Positions 21,675 through 33,190 of a stretch of 64,000 nucleotides of DNA are shown in pieces. The notes below the pieces were generated by a model. The model was not told the origin of the DNA. It did not search any database and saw nothing but the letters and a program-made list of their open reading frames with translations. Numbering within the stretch: position 1 is the stretch's first letter; the number at the start of each line of letters is the position of its first letter. The position numbers were made by a program, and so were the translations under genes. Origin of the DNA: Musa acuminata AAA Group (taxonomy: Eukaryota > Streptophyta > Magnoliopsida > Zingiberales > Musaceae); the NCBI RefSeq assembly GCF_036884655.1, contig NC_088339.1, positions 29,721,001-29,785,000 of the forward strand, written 5' to 3'.

Positions 21675-24600
21675 TCAAAGCTCACTTTTCCTTCTCTTTG
21701 CGGACTTCGAAGATGTTTTCTTTCCTCGAAACCACTTTTGTATTCTTTGTGATGTCTTGTGTAGATTGGCCTTCATCTGCTTGCTGGCCTTTGTAATACC
21801 TTGCAGGATTCTCTGTTTCAAATCTTTCTTGGGAGAATCTTTGTCCTTTATAACCTTACCCTAAAAGAACAAAATAAACATGATAGGAGTTGCAGAAATC
21901 TGGAAAAGAACTTAATTAAGAAAACTGAACATTACCAATTTTGCGGGGAAGTTATCCTCATCATCATCCTCCTCCTCCTCCTCCTCATCATCATCATCAT
22001 CAGATTGTTCATCACCAAAATTATTCTTCATCAAATCTTCCCTGGAATACATTTTCATGCTTGGTGCTCCTGGCATACCCTAACAAAGTACAGCATCTTC
22101 AGGCATGTTTAGATAAGAAATATTGCGGATGGTTTGAACTAATGGAAAACTCTACCTCCATCGACCTCAAAATCTTTTCCATTTCAGCATCCTTTGATGG
22201 TTTTGCAAGAAATGGGTCTCCAGGAAGCCTATCCTGCACACCAGAAGAGGTCCAATGTTATGTTGCTCATAAAAAAATGTGTAGATGTGGTTATCTTCAC
22301 GACACTACTCCAAGATATCACCAGAAGAGGCCATATTTTAATTCCCAAGGTTAATTATTGCCCAAGTAACCAACAATTTCAAGAAGCATAAAAATAATTC
22401 CAAAGACATTATGAGTTGCTTTTAAATCATACAGGATAGAAGTTATGAATGAAATGGAAAGAAATAATGGCACTAACTACATCCATATTTGTTGATTGCT
22501 CAAATACTTCTTGCATCGTTCAGTATCCAGAAGATCATAATTGTAATTCTTTCAAGATTTTGGCAAACTCAATGATCTTTCTACGCTGTGGAACTTTTCC
22601 ACTGCAAACCACTCAAGTGCCAAAGTTCTGCAGTGATACGCCAGAAAGCATTCAGCAACCTTCTCAGTGGAACTATGCAAGAAGACTATCTATTGGTATT
22701 CCTTCATTTTAATGTTCATCATGCTTCGATTTTTATGTATAAGAGAGTCCTAGATCTATTTTGCTAGTCATGTATGAATTATTTACAGACCAAGAGGTCC
22801 AGCAAAGTAATGATAGCATAATGTTGGCATGGAAGAAAGTGTTGTCCATGTGCACAACAAGAAAGTAGCAGAATATTGTATTTGTGTACAGACCTTTAAA
22901 AAACTATATTTCTCCATAAACAATAAAAATAAATTAGAAATTCCTGCTAGTACATAAATACCATTACCTTCGGAACTGGCGGTGTTTCAGCAGAGCATGC
23001 TTCAGATAGATCATGACAGAGAAACTTCACTAATGAATCAGCTGAAGGCCTGGTTTTGAAGACAAACTCAGCAACATCAGTGTCAGCATAACCCATGACC
23101 TGAAAACAATTGATGTTTGATGGCGAGTCAATGCAAATAGTACATAAGAAAGGAAAATGAGATTCAAGATAAAGGAGAACAATCAATGTATACAAAAGGA
23201 CTAATTATAGATTAGCCCCTATAATTAGACCTCTATAACATTCTGGTCCCTAGATTTAAAAAATTTATATTGGAATCCCTATAGTTATGAAAGCGAAACA
23301 TCTAACTCCATTTACCCTAACGTCGTTAATTTTACCGATGGAAGCACTAAAACGATGGGCAAAAAAGTAATTTCAACGTTCCAATTACATTTTCAGTGGT
23401 GGCAAATGACGACGTCGCTGGGGGCTCCAGGTGGCTGTTGTGGTTAAGGAGGAAGAGCAACAGCGAGAGGTGAGGCAAAGGGGGAGGAGGAAGAGGATGA
23501 TGCATCTGTGTCGACGCCGATGCAAATGCAGATGCAGATGCAGAGTGACAACGCTCTGCATCTGGGTTGACGCTGACAACGATGCAGGGAAGGGGGACGC
23601 TGCTCTATATCTACATCGGTGTTGACACAGTTGCTGAGCGATGTCGACGCAGATGTAGAGCGTTGGCATCTGCGTCGTCCTCTTCCTCCTCTCCCTTAGC
23701 CCCATATCTCGCTGTCACTCTTCCTCCTCATCCACAACAGCTACTCACAGCCCCTAATAGCGCCGCCATCCGCCACCACAAAAAACGTAACCGGGATATT
23801 GAAATTATATTTTTTCCCATCGTTTTCGTACTTCCATCGATAAAACTAACGGTGTTAAGATAAATGGAGATAGATATTTAACTTCTATAACTATAGGGAT
23901 TCCAATGTAAATTTTTTAAATCTAGGGATCAGGATATTAAATAGGTCTAGCTATAGAGGGTAATATGTAATTAGCCCTCTATAGAATTAGTTCAACTCGA
24001 TCATAAACATGTTTAGAAATTTATTTATAGTAACAAAGGATTTCAATAGAGCAAAAAGTCAATGTGAAATATCAGGCCTAGTTATATGCTTGGGCAGGAA
24101 TCATTGCATTCCATAATTGGGTTGTAGTGCTTTTAGACTTGACAGTCCTTTGTCGCACATACAGTTAGTATGAGAATCATCATTAGAATCATGTGATTTT
24201 TCATGTTCAACTAATGCCAACTCAAATAAAATAGTGTTCAACATAAGTATCTCATGGAGATCTCTAACCTAATCTTGATAACTTGACAAACATAGTCTGG
24301 CAAAAGGCAAAATGGAAGTCTGTACAGCAATTCACAAGCAAACATTAAAATCTAACCTCTTGGCAAGCACGTTCAATGGTCTTACATTCTGAGTTGCACA
24401 TCCCTTCGATCCCTTGTTCAACAAGCTGGAATAAGCAAGAACAATATCAGCTGTGAGCCAATCAGAAAGTAGATAAAGATTAGAACATAGCTCTAAACAA
24501 ATGACAGTTCAAGAGCAGGATGTCCCTCACTTCATGTACAAAGGTAGACCATATACATAAAAGCTCTACCAGCGTATAGTTCAAGCTTGTATTCATATGA

Positions 24601-26783
24601 ATACACACCTATTCACTTCGAGGAAGCACCTGTGAAAGCCTCATGTCTGTACGAGCGACCTACCTAGACTTCATGTATTTGCCCTAGTTCACAGTTATTT
24701 AATTGTTTAAAAAAATACACGTCAGATCTTTCCATTGCAGGGTTCTAATTATGCTTTACACCTTCAAAAAAGATCCTCCGTATGTACATGGCTGGCACAT
24801 TAAAATAAGGTGCCCACATAACAGACACATCATGAACATGTTTATCTTTTTTATTGCCTGCAGGTATATATACAAGAAACTATTGTATATTCTTTAGAAT
24901 AGCTAGTGCAGAAAAGTATCAACATTAGTTCAAACAGACATTGGTCTTAGGATCGGAAGGATTGACCAAAGTACGTAATCCACAGACTACCTGGTTCACT
25001 TCATATCATTGAGCAAATTGTGCATCTGCCTTCATAAATAGAAAATCAATTAGGAATACATTGTCTTACCTTAAGAACAATCCTTTCCTTTGCATGATTG
25101 TAAATCTCATTTAGATTTTAGATTGTTACAACTTACAACTATGTTGCCCCCACTATGGGCAAGGGTCATCTTGCAACTATCCTTCATCATGATGGAAAAT
25201 AAGTCTTTGAGAAACCTTCTAGTTGCAAACTTTTTCTTTTTCAGAACAACATCTTCCAGGTGGGCAATTGTTGATGCCTGAAATCCAAGCCTTCATCCTT
25301 TGGTTTTTAGTCCATATCATATGATTTTTCTTAAGTCTTTTAGAAAACTTACTAAAAGGCCAAGCTCAGCCCATTGGACCAAATTATATGTACCTGATAC
25401 ATTGGCCAAGTAATCTAGTTCCTAAGGAAAAAGAAAAAGAAAAAGCAAAGTCAGGGCTAAAATCAGCCCCAAGTTAGCAGGCTGTCATTCTCGAAGGGAA
25501 TAGTCAGATTTACAAAACCTTAAAAATCACAATGCTTACCCAAAAAAATCTACTATCTAATTGGGATTTGGAATTCAAAGTACAGGTGAAATCAATCACA
25601 CTCTTTGACAAAAAAAAGAACAAGAACTAAGGTTGATCTTTATAGAAAAAAATCATCTTTCTCATCTCATATCAATATCCACAGAATGCAGGGACCCTCA
25701 CGCATATGAATCTGATCATTACATTGAGAAGCTTCAGAAAGCTGTCTGTTTGTTCCAACCCTACATGTCATGGTTCTATGGTGAAAAAGAAATAAACTCC
25801 TGTGGATATTTGAACAAAAAAAGCTGTATTTTGCATTCCTCGAGACACACTATAAATTAGATCTTCTTGTATGCATCAGATGAACCATCGAACAAAAAGC
25901 AATTTCTACCCTTACACTGCACTATTCTTCCAGGGCAATGGGCATCTTCATCAATAAAAGCAATAAACTTGATTCGGTAAGACATAGCTAACTAAAATGA
26001 ACAATGAACAATTAAATAACTCATAAGCATACATTCGCTGCCCGACATAAACCATCCCCATTAGTAGAAACAACATTTAAAGCTAGTAGAAGCACACCAT
26101 AAGATACTAACAAGATTTTCAATCTGTTGCAAAGAATTATAGATACCAAATGATATAAGAAGGAAAAAAAAAGTCCCAACTTGCAGAAAACCGAAGAGCG
26201 ATACATTATTTCTCACAAAAATGAACCCACCAAGCATAGAAGATATGAAAATAAAGCATACAAAAAATATGATACATTGCAAAAATTCATCAACTGTTTG
26301 TCTTAACAACCAGAATGACTCAAGACAACATAAATGAGCGGAATCAAATCAACAAGTTGCTTACTCACCTGCAATCTATCACCTTTTTCGACGATATCGA
26401 TCTGCAGCATCCAATCCGCTTGTTCCTTCTTCAAATTGCAGATATTCTCGGCGATCTCTATGATCTGAAACTCCGACACCTAATCCAAACACAGTTTTAG
26501 AGGAGGAATTGCGTCAAGATGCAAAGCTTTAGAACCAAAACCGACCGAGGGTTCAAGATCAGGGAAAACCAACCTTTTTCGGAGAGACCTGAGCCTCCTT
26601 GTCCATGACCTGGCGGTAGATCTGGTGGGCGACCTTCTCGCATACCTGGCACTTGATGTAAGGGATATCTTCTCTTCTCGCCGCCGAAGATGGCTTTTTC
26701 TGGGACGAAAGGGAGACCGGGACGGAAGACAATAGGACAAAAAGAAAGGAGAGAACGAACAGGCCTTTGGAGAGCGCCGCCAT
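21675..26783 (-). CDS. Canopy/MSAP-type ER protein (saposin-like, DUF3456/TLR4-regulator family)
   Basis: Seven exons in transcript order: 26783-26574, 26479-26369, 24425-24357, 23099-22968, 22233-22156, 22079-21936, 21860-21675. They join in frame to 309 residues. Residues 1-27 are a clear signal peptide (MAALSKGLFVLSFLFVLLSS). The canopy domain follows with KCQVCEK (Cys45, Cys48), ENICNL (Cys84), MCNSECKTIERAC (Cys117, 121, 128) and FLCHDLSEAC (Cys158, Cys165), a saposin-like disulfide pattern. DRLPGDPFLAKPSKDAEMEK leads into an acidic run of Asp/Glu at about 227-242, then a Lys/Arg-rich tail (KKDLKQRILQGITKAS, KWFRGKK). There is no KDEL-type ending. The plant homologue is annotated as TLR4 regulator/MIR-interacting MSAP protein. 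Animal canopy proteins are ER co-chaperones for cell-surface receptors; the plant role is not established to my knowledge. Intron 4 carries a transposon-like foldback element. Confidence 0.9.
23198..23977. mobile_element. Non-autonomous DNA element with TIRs of about 195 bp (foldback/MITE-like)
   Basis: The left arm (about 23198-23393) and the right arm (about 23783-23977) are reverse complements at high identity. Shared blocks include the tips GGACTAATTA and TAATTAGCCC, the core CTAGATTTAAAAAATTTA, and GGAATCCCTATAGTTAT with its complement. The 390-base middle contains CAGATG-rich and GAGGAAGAGG/CCTCTTCCTC stretches that are themselves partly complementary. No transposase frame is present. 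The element lies in intron 4 of the canopy gene. No convincing target-site duplication was seen at the tips, so the exact borders and superfamily are uncertain. Confidence 0.75.
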
Positions 26784-29700
26784 TGCTCTCCTCCTCTTGC
26801 CTCCGCCTCTTTCTTCGAGTCTTCAGCCTCGTAGTCGCGCAGAGGTCATCGATCCACCCGCTACTTAGGATTGCCTGAAACAACGGCCGTTACATAAGCT
26901 ATCATAACGTTTGCAGACTGTCTCGTTATATTAAACAGGTTTCACGCACGTGCCATGCACGTGATAAGCGATGTAAGAAGCTGCCATGTTACATATGTTC
27001 TATAGCAAACGTTATGTGATGAGACTAGTAATAGTCACGAGGGTATTGTTGAAATTTATTTTTCTTCTTTTCTTTTAGATTTTCTGTGATAAAGACATAT
27101 ATCTTAATTTTTAGATAATATTTTTGGCTAATCTTTATTTTTTATTATAATTAATTACGATAATCATTTTCGATCAGATAATCATGAGTCATATGAAGTT
27201 CTAAACTCTTAATCATTGAATAATTTTTTTTATTTAAGATTAGGCTGTGATTTAGTGGGATGTAAGAGCTGTAATTTATAATTATGCATGATTGACATTT
27301 CCAAGTAATAGTTAGAAACTTGTGCTTAATAGCATAATGCGGAGGTTATTTTCGGTAAGGTTCATTGTACCGTATCGTACCGGCGTTTCGATCCGGGCTC
27401 GGTACGGTATGGTACCAGTGTACCGGACGGTATATTAGGACGTACCGAATATTTTTTTATTTTTCATACTGTAGCAGTGCTATAGTATAGCACTGTAGTA
27501 CTGTAGCAGTACCGGTAACCTGTCGGATCGGTACGTACCACCTGGTACGGGCGGTACGTTTCGGTACGACAGACCTTGATTTTCGGTAAGTTGAATTAAT
27601 ATCGTAAATGAATTATTTTATTATTTCTAATTATAATTCTAAGAGAAAATTAATAATATTATAGTGAATTGAAACTTGTCACAAAAGAGAAAAAAAAAAC
27701 AAAGGAAAGGAAAGAAGAAAAGCATGCTTCATATGCATCACAATAGATTGATGAAGCATCAAGACTCTACCTTTGAACAGATGCAACTATTCCTTGCTGA
27801 TCCTCACCTGCCAAGAGAAAAGACAAATTTAACGGCACTTTATGTATGTTTCGGATGACCTAACAATGTCGATTGCAGTAGGAAAGCACTGTTCCATACC
27901 TCGTTAACCATCCTTCTTTCTTCACTTCTCAAGGTGAGCATGACACCTGCATAGCCTCCATGAAAGACAACTACTACAAGGACCACAGCAGTTCCTCCTC
28001 ATGGAATGCTCACTGTGGGCTCTCCAGTGGCTTTGGTGGATCTTTATCTGTAGTCCATGCCACTCCCTCAGCTGAAAAGAATGTGAAGAGAAGAGTCCTC
28101 AGCATGCTCACAAAGGCCTTAATGATCTGAAAACTCTTTCGAGTTTGTTGATGAGTTGTTGACCGAATTCCCACTGTCATTCCCTTTGTTTAGACAAAAT
28201 GTTTGCAGGATCTCTTTTGCTGCCATGAGTTGTTAGAACTCAGCAATCAATGTGGCACTTTTATATATCCTTTCTTGTGGAATGACACCAAAGGATGTGT
28301 CAGTCATCAGAGGAGCAATTTGCAAGTGTGAGGTCAGTGGTTGAGCTCCCTGAGTTGGACATTTCCACAACCCAAGCTTCCTCTCCCAATCGAAAGGGAC
28401 TTTGCTCATTATTTGTGATGCAGACTCACTAACCAAACCAAGCACAGGCGAAGACTACGCTGCTTGTCTCATACATCACTCTCCTTGTGTTGTAGGATTA
28501 TATAAGTAGTCCAATGAGAGATGAACAAAGTAGAGATCATATTATGGACTTTGTTGCAGGTGTTTCTTTTGCCTTTTCTCTAAGATAGCATGGAACAACA
28601 ATATAGCATATCATCCACACACACACACATGCGCAAGTCAAGCCATCTGAACTTGGCATTCAATGTTGTGCCATAAATCATGCCCCTAATTAAGCTTTGA
28701 CTACATAAAGTTGGATTCTTGCTTTGAGTCTTAAGTCAAACTTGAAATGGGGTTATGGTTCTGCATATAACAATGACAACATCAATACTTCAATCCCCAA
28801 CAAGATCTAAAGTCAAACCTAAATAGTTTCTCCACCAGAATGCATGGAAAGAAGTGTCTCTCTATCAAATTTACATAGTGTTTCCAAGTGAGATATATTT
28901 CAACTAATCCTTGATAATTGGCTTCCCAAAAGAGTAGCTACTTGAGCACTATCCAAGTAAGCATTGGGTCAGACTTGCTTTCTCAAAATTTCCACATGCA
29001 ATGGTTGGGTGAAATTTTTCTGAAGGTCAAAGTTTGGCTTCTTCTTAGCCTATCATCTATCTTATTGAGAGTGCAAAATGAACCATCTCCTCAGAAGGTA
29101 GAAAAGTATGTATGAACCAAACTCATGAGATAAGACATGTATTCTGCCAAATTTGCCTTCTTTTTCCTTGGTTCTGATAGAATGTGAAGACAAAGTTAGG
29201 TTGCCATCTTGACACCTAACTTGTAATTTATCTTTGAGCAGCCATCAAAAAACAAAAGACCACCAGATTCATTAGGTTGTGGAAGAGGAAAGCCATCTCT
29301 ATGCGATTTATTTGCCTCTTGCCTTTCTTTTAATGTTGCTCTTCATTGTTCACTGTTGATCACAAGTCTTCCGTGCAATGCCTAATTGATGATGGCAGGC
29401 CAAAAACGCTTCAAGAAGAGTCCAATGGTTGATCATTGAAGGAGATGTTTCTCCTACATCTGTAGCGGAAATTGATTTGAGCCTAACACCATCTACCATC
29501 TCTTGACTCAAAATTGTTGACCACTTCACCATTTCGTTGACTTATGTTGACTTTTCACCCCCCACTTCGGTTCGAGGTAATCGAGAATCTTACGCATGCA
29601 ACGCCAGTGCGATGGATCGAAACGAATATTGGAATCAATTGCATTCAGTTTTGATCGAGAAATTGGACCAATTGTTATGATTAAAACCATGGGGATTTAC

Positions 29701-29965
29701 TTAAAAGAAATCTAATTTTTGGTAATGGTCAAAATTAAGAACCCACGAGACCTGGTCAAATCTCCGTTGACCATCAAATCGGACGGTCGAGATTCCATCC
29801 ATTTATCGAACCTATCCACCGAACTTGGGCCCCGCTAAAAGGGTACTGTCGTCAATTCGTAATGGGCTTCATGGGCATCGGGTGCGGTCACCCCCAGTTC
29901 GCTCACCGCCGTCGCCGCAGGCGTCGGTGCGCTTAATCGCGATTAAGGCAAAAGCCAAGGCGCAC
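26784..29965. other. Divergent intergenic region (canopy gene / NDL gene)
   Basis: About 3.2 kb separating two divergently transcribed genes. It holds the GTACC-rich insertion at 27360-27578, AT-rich DNA around 27040-27340 and an A-rich stretch near 27690. Scattered short open frames at 28230-29530 have no recognised domain. No gene is supported. Confidence 0.5.
27360..27578. mobile_element. GTACC/GGTAC-rich dispersed insertion with 12-bp flanking direct repeats
   Basis: A 219-base block packed with GTACC, GGTAC and CGGTAC motifs in both orientations, unlike the AT-rich surroundings. ATTTTCGGTAAG occurs exactly on both sides (27348-27359 and 27579-27590), as expected for a target-site duplication. 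Inside is a perfect palindrome, CAGTGCTATA-G-TATAGCACTG. There is no coding potential. It is a short non-autonomous element of unknown class. Confidence 0.7.
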
Positions 29966-29974
29966 ATATATAAG
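29966..29974 (+). promoter_or_regulatory. TATA box of the NDL gene
   Basis: ATATATAAG at about 29966-29974, within CGCACATATATAAGCGG, lies about 50 bases upstream of the ATG at 30023. That leaves a very short leader if it is used. Confidence 0.6.
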
Positions 29975-30022
29975 CGGCAGAGGGGATGGCGCGTTTTGGT
30001 CCATCCTTGGGAGGGCAAGGCG

Positions 30023-33000
30023 ATGGGGGAATCGAGCGGGTCGGTCTCGGTGGATGTGGAGAGGATCTCGTTTGGCGGAAAGGTTAGGGTTCTCCCGGAT
30101 CCGTTGGGGCTCCTCTTGTTTCTCCCTTTCTGTGGCATCGTCGCGAGTGACATCTTGGATCTTGTGCTGGTTGTGCGGTGGAGTGCGTCAATCTTTTTGT
30201 TTAGTGTATTGTTTGTGTTCTTCTCGAGGTTTTTATTGCAATCAGTGTGATACGGCGGTGTGGTTGCCTTTTTAATGGTTTTCATGTGTGGTTTCCGGTG
30301 GTGCATTCGATCGTTTCGTGCTGGAGCTGAATGTGTCGATGGTTGTGTTATAGATTTGCTGTTGACACGGCGGGTCTCGATAACTGATTGCTCGGCGGTG
30401 TATGGGATGTTGAAGTTGCTGCCTTGCATCTGATTTCGGATTTTGATGGTGGTTTTTCGCTCTTTTCTCACCTCCTTATGGCTATTCTTTTGAGCATAGA
30501 GATGTAAAATTGGTCTTTTTAGTTGGTCTGATTCTTCTCTTTTGTACTGTTGAGCTTGATTTATTGTCCCTCGAAACTTCTTGGTGATCATCGATAGGTC
30601 TTTGAACGTGGCTCGATAAAATGCAAGGGGAATCATCTTTTGGCTTATACTATGAGTAATGGGGCCTTTGTACTCCGTGCCTTTAATACCCAAATGATGT
30701 TTAATGCGTAAGAGTACAGTTAATGATCCCTTTTTCCATCAGCAAAATGTTACTTTTGGATTTAGGAAGAAAAAAAAAGGTTGTAGTTTATTTATTTCTA
30801 TTTCAGAGGTTGAGGTTGTGTTCTTTAATTATCTCTGAAGGTTAAACTAGATCCTTTAGGGGCATCGCGCGTTAACAAAGAATACTGATCATTGGTGCAG
30901 TGGTGGATGACTTCATTTGTAGTTGAGTTTATGAGTCATGCGCCAGAGATGTTCAGCCTTCTCAATTTTGACAACAACAAAAAGAATATTATAATCTCTT
31001 AATTCTTCATGGCGTTAGCCAAGATGAGTAATTCTCATTTTATTTAAGTGTGAAATAGATGTTATTGCACTTTTGTAGTCAAGGTAAGTTACAGTGAGTC
31101 TAATCTGTGTTACTGTAATATTTTGACAAATCCAATAGAATTCTGGTCATAATATTTCTTTGAGCTACTCCATATGAAAATATTTAGAGCCATCAGTTGA
31201 CATACTGGAAGTTTGCAGTCCAGGTTCTTTTGCTGTTTCTTATAGCCTTCTTGCTTATGCTTTAAAATTAAGTTTTTTTGTGCTTTAATTATCTATATTT
31301 CTTTTTCTTCATTGATGCTCAATGGTATGAATGCTTTTGTTACTCCCAGGAACATCATGTGCCAACCAATCATGGTCCCATATCAGTTGTGGTGTATGGG
31401 GATCTGGAGAAGCCTGCACTTGTTACTTATCCAGATGTTGCCTTAAATTGTAAGTTGTTTGACAAGCAAATTCTTATTTCTTTCTGATATTTTCTTAGTA
31501 GAGAAGTTTTTGGGGTGTAATGATATGCTTTTGTTGATTTGTTCAGATATGTCCTGCTATCAAGGATTATTTTTTTGCCCAGAAGCGGCTTCTTTGCTGC
31601 TTTATAATTTCTGCATCTATCATATTAATCCTCCAGGTCATGAGGTCGGTAATCAGATTGCAGCTACACAATGATTTATATTTACAAGAAAAAAGTATGT
31701 GTTCTCAAAATCTTGAACTCTATGTCAATGTAACATTTGGGTCACTTTCCTTAAGAATCCTGCAGTTTGGTGCTGCTCCCATTTCTTCAGATGATCCAGT
31801 ACTGTCTGTTGATCAATTAGCAGATCAGGTTGCGGATGTGCTTGATTTCTTTGGGTAATGAATTGTACTTTTCTTTTTTCTCCAAAAGGATCATATTCTT
31901 TGAATAGACGTGGTTAATTTTTTATTTTATGTTTTAATTTCTTATAACTTGCTCCGTGCAGATTAAATACTGTCATGTGCTTGGGAGTTACAGCTGGAGC
32001 TTACATTCTTACTCTTTTTGCAGTAGGTCATTCTGCTGCCTAGGTTCTTTTAGTATTTGCTTATTCTTATTTTTTATTAAATTATGATTTTTCTGTGTTT
32101 GTAAAGTCGAAGTATAGGGAACGGGTTCACGGTTTGATACTTGTCTCACCTTTATGTAAAGCTCCCTCATGGAAAGAGTGGTTGTACAACAAGGTATGTT
32201 CTTGTTACCAATGTTTTCTTTTTGTTTCTAATTGTGGCAAATAACAACCGCTGCTAATAAACAAATCTGAATCTTTAGGTTATGTCAAATTTTCTGTACT
32301 TCTATGGAATGTGTGGCTTAATTAAGGAATGGTTGATTCAGCGATACTTCAGTAAGGTGTGTTAGCAGCGCCTGGCTTCTGCCTTTTACCTTGTATATAT
32401 CATCTGTTTCATATCTTATTTTATTTTGTCAGGAGGTCCGTGGAAGTTTTCAGGTTCCTGAGTCAGATATTGTACAAGCCTGTAGAAGTGTTAGTATTCA
32501 CCTCTTCTGATGCTCTGCATTTAATTTGGGAGTGATGTTGAGCTTTAGTGCTGTATGCAGTCTTTGTTGAAATTGTTCGCTATTCTTTTATGCAGTTACT
32601 GGATGATAGGCAGAGTGTCAACATTTGGCGATTTCTTGAGTCTATAAATGAGTATGTTCTTAGCTCTTTCCATCTTGCTATCACTGAAGAATGAATAATG
32701 AAATCTCGACACCTTTTATGCTTTAACAGACGACCAGACTTGACAGAAGCATTAAAGAAACTCCAGTGTAGGACTCTAATTTTTGTGGGTGAGAACTCTC
32801 CCTTCCATTCAGATGCCGTCTACATGGCCACCAAAATGAACAGAAAATTCAGTGCGTTGGTTGAGGTGCTCCATCTATATAAATTATTTTCATTGACAAT
32901 GTCAGTATCATACACGTCATTGGTCAGAATGAAGGATGATTTATGTTGCAATTGATTTGTATTTGCAGGTTCAGGCATGTGGATCTCTTGTGACTGAAGA

Positions 33001-33190
33001 GCAACCTCATGCAATGCTCCTACCGTTGGAGTACTTCCTTGTGGGTTACGGTTTGTACAGGCCAAGCCGGCCAAGTTGCAGCCCCAGGAGTCCGCTCAGT
33101 CCATCATGCATATCCCCAGAACTGCTTTCGCCTGAGAGCATGGGTGTGAAGCTGAAGCCCATCAAAACTCGCATCACACTTGAAGTTTGA
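30023..33190 (+). CDS. NDRG-family protein, N-myc downregulated-like (NDL/SF21-like)
   Basis: Eleven exons: 30023-30082, 31350-31449, 31547-31644, 31766-31854, 31962-32022, 32107-32193, 32279-32356, 32433-32489, 32596-32651, 32730-32865, 32969-33190. They join in frame to 347 residues, the normal length for plant NDL proteins. The protein has an alpha/beta-hydrolase fold: [26 protein letters not shown] at the start, [18 protein letters not shown], then [15 protein letters not shown] (about 122-136), where the nucleophile elbow has Thr126 rather than Ser, consistent with a non-enzymatic family. Later come [19 protein letters not shown] and [19 protein letters not shown]. The C-terminus ([19 protein letters not shown]) is Ser/Pro-rich. 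Arabidopsis NDL1-3 bind the G-protein beta-gamma dimer and influence auxin transport. The ATG at 30023 was preferred over longer upstream reading because it follows the TATA box and begins [19 protein letters not shown]. Intron 1 is long (1267 bases). Confidence 0.93.

Noticed and set aside
29869..30693. 274-residue minus-strand open frame overlapping NDL exon 1 and intron 1
   Set aside because: It is antisense to the well-supported NDL exon, has no recognisable domain, and its composition is that of translated intron sequence.
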